The notes beneath the pieces are model-generated. The model made no database searches. It worked only from the letters and a program-made list of their open reading frames with translations, and was not told where the DNA came from. DNA of 17,116 nucleotides, taken from positions 1 through 17,116 of the forward strand of contig JBCCLI010000103.1 in NCBI GenBank assembly GCA_039026975.1, in the 5' to 3' direction. How positions within the stretch are numbered: the stretch's first letter is position 1; each line of letters starts with the position of its first letter. Made by a program: the position numbers and the translations under genes. Positions 1 to 8,745 of the stretch are shown here, piece by piece. The stretch comes from JBCBKZ01 sp039026975. Its GTDB lineage: Bacteria > Bacteroidota > Bacteroidia > J057.

Positions 1-124
1 CGCAAATGCTATTAACAGAACGGTTGACATGACTATCGATGTTTCTACGCTACCTGCTGGACTTTACTTCGTAAGAGTAAATACGCAGGAAGCTGTCATT
101 ACCAGAACCGTAATCGTAGAATAA
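1..124 (+). CDS. C-terminal end of a T9SS type A sorted protein (partial)
   Basis: This is the last 40 codons of a plus-strand gene that begins outside the window; the reading frame starts at base 2 and ends with TAA at 122-124. The visible residues include LPAGLYFVRV followed by a short hairpin-like segment and VIVE at the end. That pattern is the last two beta strands of the type A C-terminal sorting domain of Bacteroidota type IX secretion cargo (family knowledge). The domain takes the protein across the outer membrane and is normally removed on attachment to the cell surface. The cargo part is missing, so its function cannot be told. The next feature is an intrinsic terminator, so this gene probably ends its transcript. 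Confidence 0.8.
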   Translation, partial: ANAINRTVDMTIDVSTLPAGLYFVRVNTQEAVITRTVIVE

Positions 125-152
125 GGTCTTCCTATTCTTCATCCACAAAACG

Positions 153-180
153 AACCCGGGCCAAATAGCCCGGGTTTCTT
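153..180 (+). terminator. Rho-independent terminator after the partial T9SS gene
   Basis: A perfect 9-bp inverted repeat, AACCCGGGC at 153-161 and GCCCGGGTT at 168-176, closes a 6-base loop and is followed by TCTT. It starts 28 bases after the stop codon of the upstream gene. The T-tract is short, but the stem is very GC-rich. It separates that gene from the next plus-strand gene. Confidence 0.85.
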
Positions 181-347
181 ATCTCCATACTCAAAGTACT
201 ATTTCAAATTTCTCCTATTTCTACCATAGGGGAAGATCTTGCTAGCTTGTACAATTTACCGAAGGTTCACACTGATATATTTTTTCCATATAGAAAATAT
301 TTATCATTCTTTTTGACCAACTGCTTTTGTACTTAGCCTTTACTTCT

Positions 348-2300
348 ATGTATCAGAAAGCTAGAAATACCGCTGCTAGTAAATATGTAAAGGCTTTTGG
401 CTATTGCGTATTCTTATTATTCACACTTATCACCCTTACTGCTTTATCTCAACCAGAAGCCAATATCTGGTATTTTGGCTCTTTTGGGAACGGCTTGGAT
501 TTCTCTTCAGGCACCCCTGAAGCTATGGAAGGAAGCAGCATGAAAGCCCGTTTCGGGTGTGCTAGCATATGTGATAAAAATGGTAGGCTTCTATTTTATA
601 CCAATGGTGGGAAATATAGCACCATAAGTGGAGAAGGAGGGCTTTGGAATAGGGAACACAGACTCATGAAAGGAAGTGAAGATTTTGTAAATGGAAAAAT
701 CGGAAGTTCTGGTTCAAAGCAGCCAGCTATCGCTTTTCTCAAACCTGGATCTGATTCTATTTATTGTTTGTTTACAATAGAAACTAATCGACAGATCCCA
801 AATGAACCCTCAAATCGTGGACTTAGGTATACTGAAATCGATATGAGAGGCGATAATGGACTAGGAGAAGTCATTATTTCAGGCCAAGAGCTACTGAAAC
901 CTGCTGCTTCAACCATGGCCGCTACTTTGCATGAGAATGGAGTAGATTATTGGTTAGTTACTAAAAAGTATAACGAACTAACGGACAAATATGACAGCTA
1001 CCAATTTTTTCTTATAAGCTCAAATGGAGTGACCCCTTACCGTAATCAACTTGATCCATATCCTACAAATCATTCTACTGTTCCTGGCTCATCTATGTAT
1101 TTTTCTCCTGATGGGAGTATGCTAATGCAGGAGCGAAGTGGTATATATTCATTTAATAAAAGTAGTGCTACCATCGCTGCCTTTATTTATCCAGATGAGT
1201 TTGTTGGCATTAGATGTTTTTCTCATAATAGCCAGTTCATATATTCAACTACTCCTCATGATAATAGAGTCTTTCAGTATGATCTTCTCGCGCCTGACAT
1301 TCCTGCCTCAGGTAAAGAGATATTAGGAGGAACTTGGGAAAAAACTGTAAATGTTGACATTGAAGACCTGCAGTTAGCTACTGATGGAAAGATATATGGC
1401 CTCATTCAAGATGATGTATTAGCCCCAGATCCAAAGGTTAGGATATTTGCTATTGATTGTCCTAATCAAGAAGCTGATTTGGTCTCTATAAAAAATGATC
1501 TGTTTGAGTTCCCATTAGAAACTGGGCTTAAATTTCCTTCTTTCCCTTCTAACCTTTTCCATCAGACCCTTATCCTGGAAAGGGTAAAGGGAGATACTAT
1601 TGCCATCTGTGAGGGAGAACGTACCCAACTACTGCTACCTGATATCCCTACTTATACCATCCAGTGGGCAGATGGAGATCCCAATCCCACTAAGCTAGTT
1701 TCTCAAGCTGGACAGTATGATTTCACCGTTTCTTCAGAATGTGGAACCACTACTCGCTCATTTTTGGTAGAAGTAGAAGAGGCTATCTCATTTTCTTTAG
1801 GACCAGATACTGCTTTTTGTCAAAATGATAGCATCAGCCTAGCAGCCAGTAGCGCACTAAGTAGCCAGTTCCCCTTTACCTGGAGTGATGGCTCCACTGA
1901 AGAAGGCTTGACTGTTTCTCAGGAAGGAAGCTATTCCCTTACCTTGGAAAATAGCTGCGGCAGCTTTACAGATACGGTAGAAGTACAGCAGAAAAACTGC
2001 GAGTCCTGCCTATTCTTTCTCCCAACTGCCTTTTCTCCCAACGGGGACAACCTAAATGATCGCCTACTCATGCAAGCAGCTTGTCCTTTACTGGCAGTAG
2101 AGGTCAACATATATAACCGTTGGGGAAAAGTTGTCTTTTCTGCTGATGACATAACTGAAGCCTGGGATGGAACCATTAATGGAAAAGAGGCCCCAGCAGG
2201 TGTTTATGTATGCAAAGTCTCTTACACCTATTCTCCTGAATTAGAGCCTGCTACTATCTTACAAGAGCGTATGACCAAGACTGTTATGATCATTAGGTAA
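348..2300 (+). CDS. T9SS type B sorting domain protein (gliding motility-associated C-terminal domain)
   Basis: An exported protein of 650 residues with unknown cargo function. Residues about 1-35 form a Sec signal peptide: a basic start (KYVKAFGY), a hydrophobic core, and a likely cut after TALS. Residues about 38-400 begin with ANIWYFGSFGNGLDF, an opening seen in many large Bacteroidota surface proteins with a predicted beta-propeller-like fold. Two tandem Ig/PKD-like repeats follow (about 415-477 and 478-549), each opening with a short C-containing motif (AICEG, AFCQN). The last 100 residues hold FLPTAFSPNGDNLND, YNRWGKVVF, WDG and APAGVYVC, the signature of the type B sorting domain. The ATG at 348 is preferred because it starts directly at the basic part of the signal peptide; a TTG at 327 in the same frame would add seven residues. 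It lies convergent to bshB1, with 7 bases between the stop codons. I saw no clear promoter. Confidence 0.88.
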   Translation: MYQKARNTAASKYVKAFGYCVFLLFTLITLTALSQPEANIWYFGSFGNGLDFSSGTPEAMEGSSMKARFGCASICDKNGRLLFYTNGGKYSTISGEGGLWNREHRLMKGSEDFVNGKIGSSGSKQPAIAFLKPGSDSIYCLFTIETNRQIPNEPSNRGLRYTEIDMRGDNGLGEVIISGQELLKPAASTMAATLHENGVDYWLVTKKYNELTDKYDSYQFFLISSNGVTPYRNQLDPYPTNHSTVPGSSMYFSPDGSMLMQERSGIYSFNKSSATIAAFIYPDEFVGIRCFSHNSQFIYSTTPHDNRVFQYDLLAPDIPASGKEILGGTWEKTVNVDIEDLQLATDGKIYGLIQDDVLAPDPKVRIFAIDCPNQEADLVSIKNDLFEFPLETGLKFPSFPSNLFHQTLILERVKGDTIAICEGERTQLLLPDIPTYTIQWADGDPNPTKLVSQAGQYDFTVSSECGTTTRSFLVEVEEAISFSLGPDTAFCQNDSISLAASSALSSQFPFTWSDGSTEEGLTVSQEGSYSLTLENSCGSFTDTVEVQQKNCESCLFFLPTAFSPNGDNLNDRLLMQAACPLLAVEVNIYNRWGKVVFSADDITEAWDGTINGKEAPAGVYVCKVSYTYSPELEPATILQERMTKTVMIIR

Positions 2301-2307
2301 GAACCCT

Positions 2308-3024
2308 TTACACCAATCCCAAAGGCGTATCTATCTTTACCGGGATATCAGATAGGAATCCTTCTCCATAAGTAGCACCTACAAGGTGGCCCACATCTCT
2401 GGCTCTTGCCTCCAAGAAGTGCCAGTAATCATTAGAAGAAATGTAGGTAGCAGGTCCATCATACTCAGGATTGAAAAACTGAGATTCGAATGCTTTAATG
2501 GCCTTCACCTTAGTCTCATAATGATCAGAAATATCTATCACTATGTCTGGCATAAGGAGGTAGTCCTGAATGTAGTAGATGATTCTGGTAGCCCGCCAAG
2601 GGTCTTGAGCCTTCCCCTCAAAAGAAGTTTCTATCTTAACCAGCCCACTTAGAAACCAGGCTTCCTTAGCTAGTGAAGATGCCCTTCCATGGTCAGAGTG
2701 CCTGTCAGTAGGCGCATTAGCAATGATAACCTCTGGTTGGAAACGCCTAATTTGCTGAATTAGCGCAAGCTGGTGTTCTTCATCATTTTTGAAGAACCCA
2801 TCTCGGAAGCGCATATTAACACGGGCCGCCAGTCCCATAATTTCTGAGGATCTGGCCGCTTCCTTATCTCGTTGTTCAGGAGTTCCTCTAGACCCTAATT
2901 CTCCTCTAGTAAAATCTATGATACCTACTTTCTTCCCCTGACTACTCATCTTAATGATGGTACCAGAACAGCCCAACTCTACATCATCAGGGTGGGCGGC
3001 CATAGCGAGTACATCTAACTTCAT
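2308..3024 (-). CDS. bshB1: Bacillithiol biosynthesis deacetylase BshB1
   Basis: Predicted to remove the acetyl group from N-acetylglucosaminyl malate, the second step in making bacillithiol, the low-molecular-weight thiol of many Firmicutes and Bacteroidota. The 238 residues form one PIG-L/LmbE-type zinc deacetylase domain. AHPDDVE at 10-16 supplies two zinc ligands and the catalytic Asp. RHSDHGRAS at 108-116 supplies the third ligand His. The C-terminal stretch FESQFFNPEYDG at about 179-190 and the Arg-rich EARARDVGH at about 205-213 resemble the BshB1 branch rather than general LmbE proteins. The gene starts 5 bases after the exported protein at 3030-4928, so the two are probably cotranscribed. 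The bshA and bshC partners are not in the window. Another PIG-L substrate is possible but less likely. Confidence 0.9.
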   Translation of the reverse strand: MKLDVLAMAAHPDDVELGCSGTIIKMSSQGKKVGIIDFTRGELGSRGTPEQRDKEAARSSEIMGLAARVNMRFRDGFFKNDEEHQLALIQQIRRFQPEVIIANAPTDRHSDHGRASSLAKEAWFLSGLVKIETSFEGKAQDPWRATRIIYYIQDYLLMPDIVIDISDHYETKVKAIKAFESQFFNPEYDGPATYISSNDYWHFLEARARDVGHLVGATYGEGFLSDIPVKIDTPLGLV

Positions 3025-3029
3025 ATACC

Positions 3030-4928
3030 TTAGTGTTTCCTTTGGAGGAGCAAGGTACCATAATTGTTCTGAATGGAAATGGCCCCGGGTAGATTAATAC
3101 GGTAAACATATAAGCCGTCAGGAAGCGAGAGAGGAAGTGTGAGCAGCACTTCTGGCTGAGAAGGCTTGAAAGGAATAGTAGCTAGTTGTTGGCCTGTCAG
3201 ACTGAGTACCCTAAGCTGTGCCTGGGAAGCTTTCCCTACCACATGTTCCGGTAACCTGATGTTCAGGTCATCTGTCTGGACAGGATTAGGATAAAGCATG
3301 ATTTTCCCTTTTTCCGCTAGGTCTTCTCCCAAGGAGGTAACTAGCCCTGCCCCTCCTATTTCAGGACGTAACATCAGGGTGCCGGGAAAGCTGACATTCA
3401 CCCAGTTACTAACAGAATCCCTAAAAACGCGTGATCTATTGTTATAGGAAAGGTCTACTCCTATACCTACAGCCAGGTTTTCTACCTGCTGTATCCCTAT
3501 CCATACCTTACCACTCACTACTGTAGGAGAAGTAAGCGGGTATCGGATAAACTGATTTAGGCTGTCTCCATACTGAATAGTATTCCCTTGTAGCTGCCTA
3601 ACCAGGGTAGAATCAGGATGTGGGTCTTTCCAAACGGTCAACCTAAAAGCTCTGCCCTCCATGAAGGTGGTAGCAGCTGTTTGCTGGTTTACATTCAGGA
3701 AAGGCACAAAATTTATCCACACTGCTTTCAGGCTGTCTGGCTGGGTAAATTCAAACTCCATCCCAAATCCACGGGAGTCTGTCAACCCAAAAGCTGCATC
3801 TGCTTCCCCATCATCTAAGGCCCAAACAGAATCTATGGGAATGATTTCTGTTAACCTGTCATTCTCCCTGATCCTATCATTGGCATTTATGTCATAGCTT
3901 ATCTTAGCTTTCACCGCTCCATCAAGGGATTGGGCTGAAAAAGCCTGAGGGAAAGATATGTCTGATTCATTATTAAACGGGATAGAAGCTGCGGCAGAAA
4001 GCATAGTGGTCCCCGTGAAGCTAAGCTGGTCATCAGCTTCAGTTAGTTCCGCACTGACCGTCACATTTCTCTCTAAAGAGGAGAGGTTACGGACTAACGG
4101 ACTTCCAGCGGTAAAGTCTATGCTCTGACTGTTATAAATATTCAGGGGAATAGAAGTAAATGGAGCCAGTGTAGGCGTATTAAGTCTGACCAGAGAGGCA
4201 TCATCATATAAGGTGGCAGGCGTGATATTCACCCTATTAGGCCCTAGCAGCACATAATCCAAGTGCCAGGTATCCTGGAAACCTGTCAGGGCACCTACGG
4301 ACTGAAATTTAATCTGGAAGCCTGGGTGAAAAAACCTATTCTCAGTGATAGGTAGTATATACTGCTGGAAATCTACTAACTCACCACCGCTAACTTTGAG
4401 CTGTTCATAAAAAAATCCATCATCAGCCCTGAAGGAAACCCGAAAAGAATCTACAGATTCCGGTGGCTCTGTTAGTCCACCTGAAAACAAATAGAAGCTT
4501 AAGACCATATTACTTGCAGGAGAAAAGGAAGCCAGATTAATAGCTTGAGAAACGAGTTTATCAGCTTCCCCTGCTACAATCTCATCATCTACATAGGGCT
4601 TACCTACTGCATCTAATCCATCAAAAGTAGCTACTCCTTTTGTAGGAGCTGTCCTGAAGGTAGCCTTCATCACATTGGGATAGGTAAGCAGGCTGTCCAA
4701 TATCCATTTCCCTCCATCAGGAAGTTGTGTATCCAGGGAGAAATCATCAAAAAAGGGATTAGCTGCATCTATGGACAAAGTATCCGTAGGAATATCCTGG
4801 ATACCTCTAAGGGAAGATTGAGAGGGTAAATAAGGGTAACGAAAATCCTTATCCGTGAGGAGCCCATCTTGGGCAAAACTAAAAGAAAGAGAAAAAAGCA
4901 GTAAACAGAAACCAAGATGTTTGTGCAT
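3030..4928 (-). CDS. Secreted protein with T9SS type A sorting domain
   Basis: An exported protein of 632 residues that I cannot name. MHKHLGFCLLLFSLSFSFAQ is a Sec signal peptide with a likely cut after AQ. Residues about 55-235 contain FFDDFS and FYLFSGG together with an aromatic-rich beta segment ending in DTWHLDYVLLG, resembling a jelly-roll or carbohydrate-binding-like fold; this is inference. From residue 544 the C-terminal domain has MLYPNPV, LRVLSLTGQQL, LPDGLYVYRI and a final strand, the standard type A sorting signal. No catalytic motif was seen. It lies 111 bases downstream of rseP and 5 bases upstream of bshB1 on the same strand. It is about three times longer than bshB1, and any functional link to its neighbours is not evident from sequence. 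Confidence 0.85.
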   Translation of the reverse strand: MHKHLGFCLLLFSLSFSFAQDGLLTDKDFRYPYLPSQSSLRGIQDIPTDTLSIDAANPFFDDFSLDTQLPDGGKWILDSLLTYPNVMKATFRTAPTKGVATFDGLDAVGKPYVDDEIVAGEADKLVSQAINLASFSPASNMVLSFYLFSGGLTEPPESVDSFRVSFRADDGFFYEQLKVSGGELVDFQQYILPITENRFFHPGFQIKFQSVGALTGFQDTWHLDYVLLGPNRVNITPATLYDDASLVRLNTPTLAPFTSIPLNIYNSQSIDFTAGSPLVRNLSSLERNVTVSAELTEADDQLSFTGTTMLSAAASIPFNNESDISFPQAFSAQSLDGAVKAKISYDINANDRIRENDRLTEIIPIDSVWALDDGEADAAFGLTDSRGFGMEFEFTQPDSLKAVWINFVPFLNVNQQTAATTFMEGRAFRLTVWKDPHPDSTLVRQLQGNTIQYGDSLNQFIRYPLTSPTVVSGKVWIGIQQVENLAVGIGVDLSYNNRSRVFRDSVSNWVNVSFPGTLMLRPEIGGAGLVTSLGEDLAEKGKIMLYPNPVQTDDLNIRLPEHVVGKASQAQLRVLSLTGQQLATIPFKPSQPEVLLTLPLSLPDGLYVYRINLPGAISIQNNYGTLLLQRKH

Positions 4929-5039
4929 ACAGATGGGGTTAATCCTTAGGAAGGCGAAGATAGTGAATTAGCCAGGTTTAGCATATGCAATCCATTTTCC
5001 ATCCCTACTCCAACTACCTTTACCCTACTGTCCATTCAC

Positions 5040-6560
5040 CTACCCACAATTGTAGAAAATATGGGTAAAGAAATCATTAAAGAAGATGGTCAGCATCAGG
5101 CCTATAATGATGATGAAGCCTACCTGCTGAGCAATCATTAACACCTTAGTGGAAGGTTTCCTTCTGGTAATCCCTTCTATGAGGAGAAACATAATATGCC
5201 CACCATCTAAAGCAGGTATAGGAAGAATGTTCATGAAGGCTAGAATCATACTTAGCATGGCTGTGAGATTCATAAATCCAGTCCAGCCCCCACTCAGAAA
5301 TATTTCCAGATATTTTTTCCCAATAGCAATAGGACCCATGACTGACTTCCTGGCATTTACCTGACCGGTAGCTACCTGCCCGAGTCCTTTTACATTTCCG
5401 CTTAGGACAGTAAAGGCTTTAGTTACCCCAGGTCCGAAAGAATTGAAAAAGCCATACTTAAGGGTATCACGCTTGATTCCACTCAGGAAGACTGTATCAG
5501 GTCGCACTCCCAGTCTGGAGGTGGAATCTAACTGTACTACTACTCTCAAGGTATCATTTCCTCTGAGAAAGGTAATCGGAACTTGTGTATCTCCTCTATT
5601 AGGGATAATGTCTAGTAAATCCTGATAGTAGTTTACCGGTATGCTGTCTATACTCAGGATTCTGTCCCCATTTTGCATGGAGGCCTTGGCAGCAGGAGTA
5701 GGCTGTCCATTTTCCAAGGTATCTACTATAGCAACGGTAGAGGGTAAATTCACTGAAAACAGGGTAGGCACAATGCTGTCATTTGAGAATTCATTGAGAA
5801 TTCCCTGTGGCACTACAATCTTTTCTATCTTTCCTTTCCGTTCTACTTCAAAGTAAGAATTGGTTTCCAGCAGTAAGTTAGGGTCATTGTATTCTTCTAA
5901 GTATTCGAAAGGATTCCCATTATAGGAAACAAACTTGTCTCCTGTCCTGAACCCTAAATAGTGTCCTAAGGTAGTAGCTTGTATTTCTTCCTTACATCTA
6001 TTTTCAGTAATTACAGAGTCTCTGACACTAATCCCGTAAGTCAGCTCTGATACTGGCGTCTTTATTTCTCCATTAGCAAAGTAAATCATGGAAAAGATGA
6101 AGATCCCCAACAGTACATTCATCACTACACCCGCCACCATTACGATGAATCTTTGCCATACAGGCTTGGATCTGAATTCATAGTCCTTGGGTTCCTCACT
6201 GAGATATTCCGTGTCCATGGACTCATCTATCATCCCACTTATCTTCACATATCCTCCCAGAGGCGTGAGACTGAGCTGGTATTCTGTGTCTCCACTTTCA
6301 AATCCTATCAATTTAGGGGGAAATCCGATGGAGAAAATTTCTACTCGTATCCCGAAAGCTTTGGCAGCCAGGAAGTGTCCTAGTTCGTGAATAGTAACTA
6401 GTAGGGTAATACCTAGTAAAGTTAAGCCAATAGCTTTTAACACTGAGAAGACTAAGTCTACGTATTCTTTCCCAAACAGATAGGCAATGAAAATGGCAAG
6501 AAGAATCACCCCTCCTACAATCCCAAGATTTATCAGTCCTTTACTACGGTCGTTGCTCAT
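5040..6560 (-). CDS. rseP: RIP metalloprotease RseP (site-2 protease family)
   Basis: An intramembrane zinc protease of 506 residues, expected in the inner membrane, where the family cuts anti-sigma factors or leftover signal peptides. HELGH at 58-62 lies in a hydrophobic helix and gives two His ligands and the catalytic Glu. LDGGH at 451-455 gives the third ligand, Asp. SLTPLGGYVKISGM at about 97-110 is the conserved membrane-reentrant loop. Two PDZ-like regions follow, at about 173-252 and 270-345; the second contains GDRILSIDSIPV. Two more membrane segments close the protein. The length exceeds the roughly 440-450 residues usual in the family. Part of the excess is an additional hydrophobic segment at about 10-29, ahead of the helix carrying HELGH. 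No later start exists before the active site. The gene follows dxr by 96 bases on the same strand, and dxr-rseP adjacency is common in bacteria. Confidence 0.93.
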   Translation of the reverse strand: MSNDRSKGLINLGIVGGVILLAIFIAYLFGKEYVDLVFSVLKAIGLTLLGITLLVTIHELGHFLAAKAFGIRVEIFSIGFPPKLIGFESGDTEYQLSLTPLGGYVKISGMIDESMDTEYLSEEPKDYEFRSKPVWQRFIVMVAGVVMNVLLGIFIFSMIYFANGEIKTPVSELTYGISVRDSVITENRCKEEIQATTLGHYLGFRTGDKFVSYNGNPFEYLEEYNDPNLLLETNSYFEVERKGKIEKIVVPQGILNEFSNDSIVPTLFSVNLPSTVAIVDTLENGQPTPAAKASMQNGDRILSIDSIPVNYYQDLLDIIPNRGDTQVPITFLRGNDTLRVVVQLDSTSRLGVRPDTVFLSGIKRDTLKYGFFNSFGPGVTKAFTVLSGNVKGLGQVATGQVNARKSVMGPIAIGKKYLEIFLSGGWTGFMNLTAMLSMILAFMNILPIPALDGGHIMFLLIEGITRRKPSTKVLMIAQQVGFIIIIGLMLTIFFNDFFTHIFYNCG

Positions 6561-6656
6561 TTACTAAATCTACAAACAGGTTTTACTTGCTATGAAAACG
6601 AAAGCGTGAAATTAGGCAAAAACATTGATAATTACAGGTTTCTGCATGGGAGATTC

Positions 6657-7817
6657 TCATTTACTGACGGCTTTTTGTACCCATTCACGTGTTAGCTTAT
6701 CAGTTTCAAACAACTCATTTAACGTAGGCTTTTGCACAAACGTTACGCTTTCCATGGCTTGGGAATTATAATCTGCCATTTCCAGGAAACTAATTTTTCC
6801 CTTTCTGAATAGTTCATTGGTTACTTCATTAGCTGCGTTGAGGATACAAGGAACATTTCCGCCCTTCTCCATGGCCTGGTAAGCCAGGTCCAAATTCTTG
6901 AATACCTGCGTGTCTACCTGCTCAAAAGTCAAAGAGGGATAATCCAGAAAATGAAAGCGCTTGAACTGATTCTTCAACCTGCCTGGCCATGAAAGGGCAT
7001 ACTGAATGGGGAGCTTCATGTCTGGAAGGCCCATTTGGGCTTTCATACTGCCGTCCTTAAACTGCACGATGGAGTGGAGAATAGACTGGGGGTGAACAAT
7101 GACATCTATTTGCTCATTCTCCAGCTGAAATAACCACTTAGCTTCAATGACCTCAAGCCCTTTATTCATCATGCTGGCAGAATCTATGGTGATCTTAGCT
7201 CCCATCTCCCAGTTGGGGTGTTTGAGGGCCTGCGCCACTGTTACCTCTGCTAGCTGGGCTCGGCTATAGCCTCTGAAAGGACCCCCTGAAGCCGTTAGGT
7301 AGATTTTCTCTATTTCCTTTTGCTCCTCCCCTACCATACACTGGAAGAGAGCAGAATGCTCACTATCTACAGGAATGATGTGAACATTTTTCTGAGCGGC
7401 AAGTCCAGTAATGATACTCCCGGCTACTACCAGCGTTTCTTTGTTAGCTAAAGCTACTGCTTTACCGTGCTTTATGGCCGCTATTGTGGGCTTGAGTCCT
7501 ACAAACCCTACCAAGGCTGTCAACACCATATCTACCTGGGGCAGGCTCATCATATCACATAAGGCCTGCTGACCGGCATGTACTTCTATTGGCTGTCCCT
7601 GAAGTGCCTGCTTTACCTGCTCATACTTACTTTCTTCAGCTATGACTACATGAGATGGTTGGAATTGAAGGGCTTGCTGAATCAGAAGGTCTGCATTAGA
7701 TCCTGCTGTCAAGACTTGTGCCATAAATTTGTCAGGAAATGCAGCTATTACGTCAAGGGCCTGCGTACCTATAGATCCTGTAGATCCTAGGATGGCCACT
7801 CTTTTGGCTTCACTCAT
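6657..7817 (-). CDS. dxr: 1-deoxy-D-xylulose 5-phosphate reductoisomerase
   Basis: Makes 2-C-methyl-D-erythritol 4-phosphate from DXP with NADPH, the committed step of the MEP isoprenoid pathway in the cytoplasm. The 386 residues match the usual family length. GSTGSIGTQALDVI at 11-24 is the NADPH-binding loop and LANKETLVVAG at 123-133 is a conserved active-site segment. PVDSEHSALFQC at 149-160 carries metal ligands D151 and E153. LTASGGPFRGYS at 174-185 is the flexible active-site loop. IDSASMMNKGLEVIEA at 211-226 carries the third metal ligand E222 and substrate-binding residues. No key residue is missing. It is the first gene of the minus-strand run dxr-rseP-T9SS protein-bshB1. A promoter must lie in the 444 bases upstream, but I found no convincing match. 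Confidence 0.96.
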   Translation of the reverse strand: MSEAKRVAILGSTGSIGTQALDVIAAFPDKFMAQVLTAGSNADLLIQQALQFQPSHVVIAEESKYEQVKQALQGQPIEVHAGQQALCDMMSLPQVDMVLTALVGFVGLKPTIAAIKHGKAVALANKETLVVAGSIITGLAAQKNVHIIPVDSEHSALFQCMVGEEQKEIEKIYLTASGGPFRGYSRAQLAEVTVAQALKHPNWEMGAKITIDSASMMNKGLEVIEAKWLFQLENEQIDVIVHPQSILHSIVQFKDGSMKAQMGLPDMKLPIQYALSWPGRLKNQFKRFHFLDYPSLTFEQVDTQVFKNLDLAYQAMEKGGNVPCILNAANEVTNELFRKGKISFLEMADYNSQAMESVTFVQKPTLNELFETDKLTREWVQKAVSK

Positions 7818-8261
7818 AGGGGGATTTTCTACTCAAGCCCTAAGCTACTAAGACCACATTTGAATCGCTAATCCCCATCATAAATGTTGGATTGGGATAC
7901 CCGATCTTCCTTCTTGCTCTACAAACTAACACCCCACTTGTTAGAAAAGTAGTCTGTCAAGACCCATCATCACATATTGATCTTATAGATCACTAGATGC
8001 CAAGTTACTTCCCTGTTAAAGGATAGGGCCCTCTGTAAGGAACAATTTTAGTCCATTATATGGAATAATTACAGCCATAAATATCTTTCTACTCAATAAA
8101 TAGGATGAGTATTTAAACAATCTAATTTTTCCTACATTTTGAAATATAAATGTTATTCAGGCAGTAAAAAGAACATTTCAAATGTAATTTTTTACCAACT
8201 ATTAAAATTGTCATATGTGAAACACAAGCTATTTTTACCTTCATACAAATATTGAACGTCC
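7818..8261. other. Gene-free divergent intergenic region between dxr and the small exported protein
   Basis: These 444 AT-rich bases separate divergent genes and should hold promoters in both directions. I see no open frame with coding features. On the plus strand a good promoter lies at 8208-8237. Two copies of the dyad ACATTT...AAATGT lie upstream of it, at 8134-8153 (8-base spacer) and 8173-8185 (1-base spacer); these could be operators. On the minus strand TACATTTG at 8179-8186 fits a Bacteroidota -7 box but has no upstream TTG at the right distance, so I make no promoter call for dxr. Confidence 0.6.
8208..8237 (+). promoter_or_regulatory. Likely Bacteroidota primary-sigma promoter for the gene at 8262
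   Basis: TTG at 8208-8210, a 19-base spacer, then TATTTTTA at 8230-8237, which is one base away from the TAnnTTTG -7 consensus. The predicted transcript would start near 8243, leaving about 20 untranslated bases before the ATG at 8262. The call rests on motif and position only. Confidence 0.55.
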
Positions 8262-8621
8262 ATGAGAGAAGTATCCACTATCCTACTGTTTAGCTTTCTG
8301 GCTTTGGTTCAGATTTGTGAAGCACAAAGCATCGTAATCCATCCATTTGGCGCTGTCAATCATCAGAATAGCTCAGAATTTGAAGTATTCCCTAAGCAGA
8401 CTGGCAGCAAAATTCTTTTGCTCTTACCCTCTAATTTAAGCGGAAATTGTAACCTGAAACTAGTTGATAGGTATGGAAAAGCCTATTGGCGAAAAGCACT
8501 TCCTGCTCCTCATGACGCATATGTCATAGAGTTGGCGTCTTCTATTCCTCCAGGCTCTTACCGCTTGTTTCTTACAGACGCATCCAAACGATCCTACAGT
8601 GTGAGTTTTCAAAAAATGTAA
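8262..8621 (+). CDS. Small exported protein consisting mainly of a T9SS-like C-terminal domain
   Basis: A 119-residue protein not matched to any named family. Residues 1-21 are a clear Sec signal peptide with a likely cut after ICEA. The rest resembles a type A sorting domain: EFEVFPKQ at about 40-47 sits where YPNP is usual, LPSNLSG and NLKLVDRYGKAYW follow, then IPPGSYRLFLTD and a final strand VSFQKM. Only about 18 residues lie between the signal peptide and this domain, so there is almost no room for cargo. The YPNP motif is degraded. It could be a free-standing surface domain, or the remnant of a larger gene that lost its middle. It has its own likely promoter, diverges from dxr and converges on the end of the trp operon. 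Confidence 0.7.
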   Translation: MREVSTILLFSFLALVQICEAQSIVIHPFGAVNHQNSSEFEVFPKQTGSKILLLLPSNLSGNCNLKLVDRYGKAYWRKALPAPHDAYVIELASSIPPGSYRLFLTDASKRSYSVSFQKM

Positions 8622-8745
8622 TTACTGCAAATCTTGTCATGCTCGTATGGAGCTTTATTAAGTGGCTGTCTTCCGAAGATCTCTATATCCATAGAAATTC
8701 AGATATATACGTAGAGGCCCGATGCAGAGCGTCTCACCAGCTTAG

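Noticed and set aside
277..300. ATATTTT/AAAATAT inverted repeat upstream of the type B protein as an operator
   Set aside because: The dyad is purely AT in AT-rich intergenic DNA, single, and not placed near a recognisable promoter.
327..347. TTG start adding seven residues to the type B sorted protein
   Set aside because: The ATG at 348 directly precedes the basic part of the signal peptide; the added residues weaken that pattern.
8179..8186. TACATTTG on the minus strand as the dxr promoter
   Set aside because: No TTG lies at the needed distance upstream, it is over 360 bases from dxr, and the same bases belong to a palindrome.
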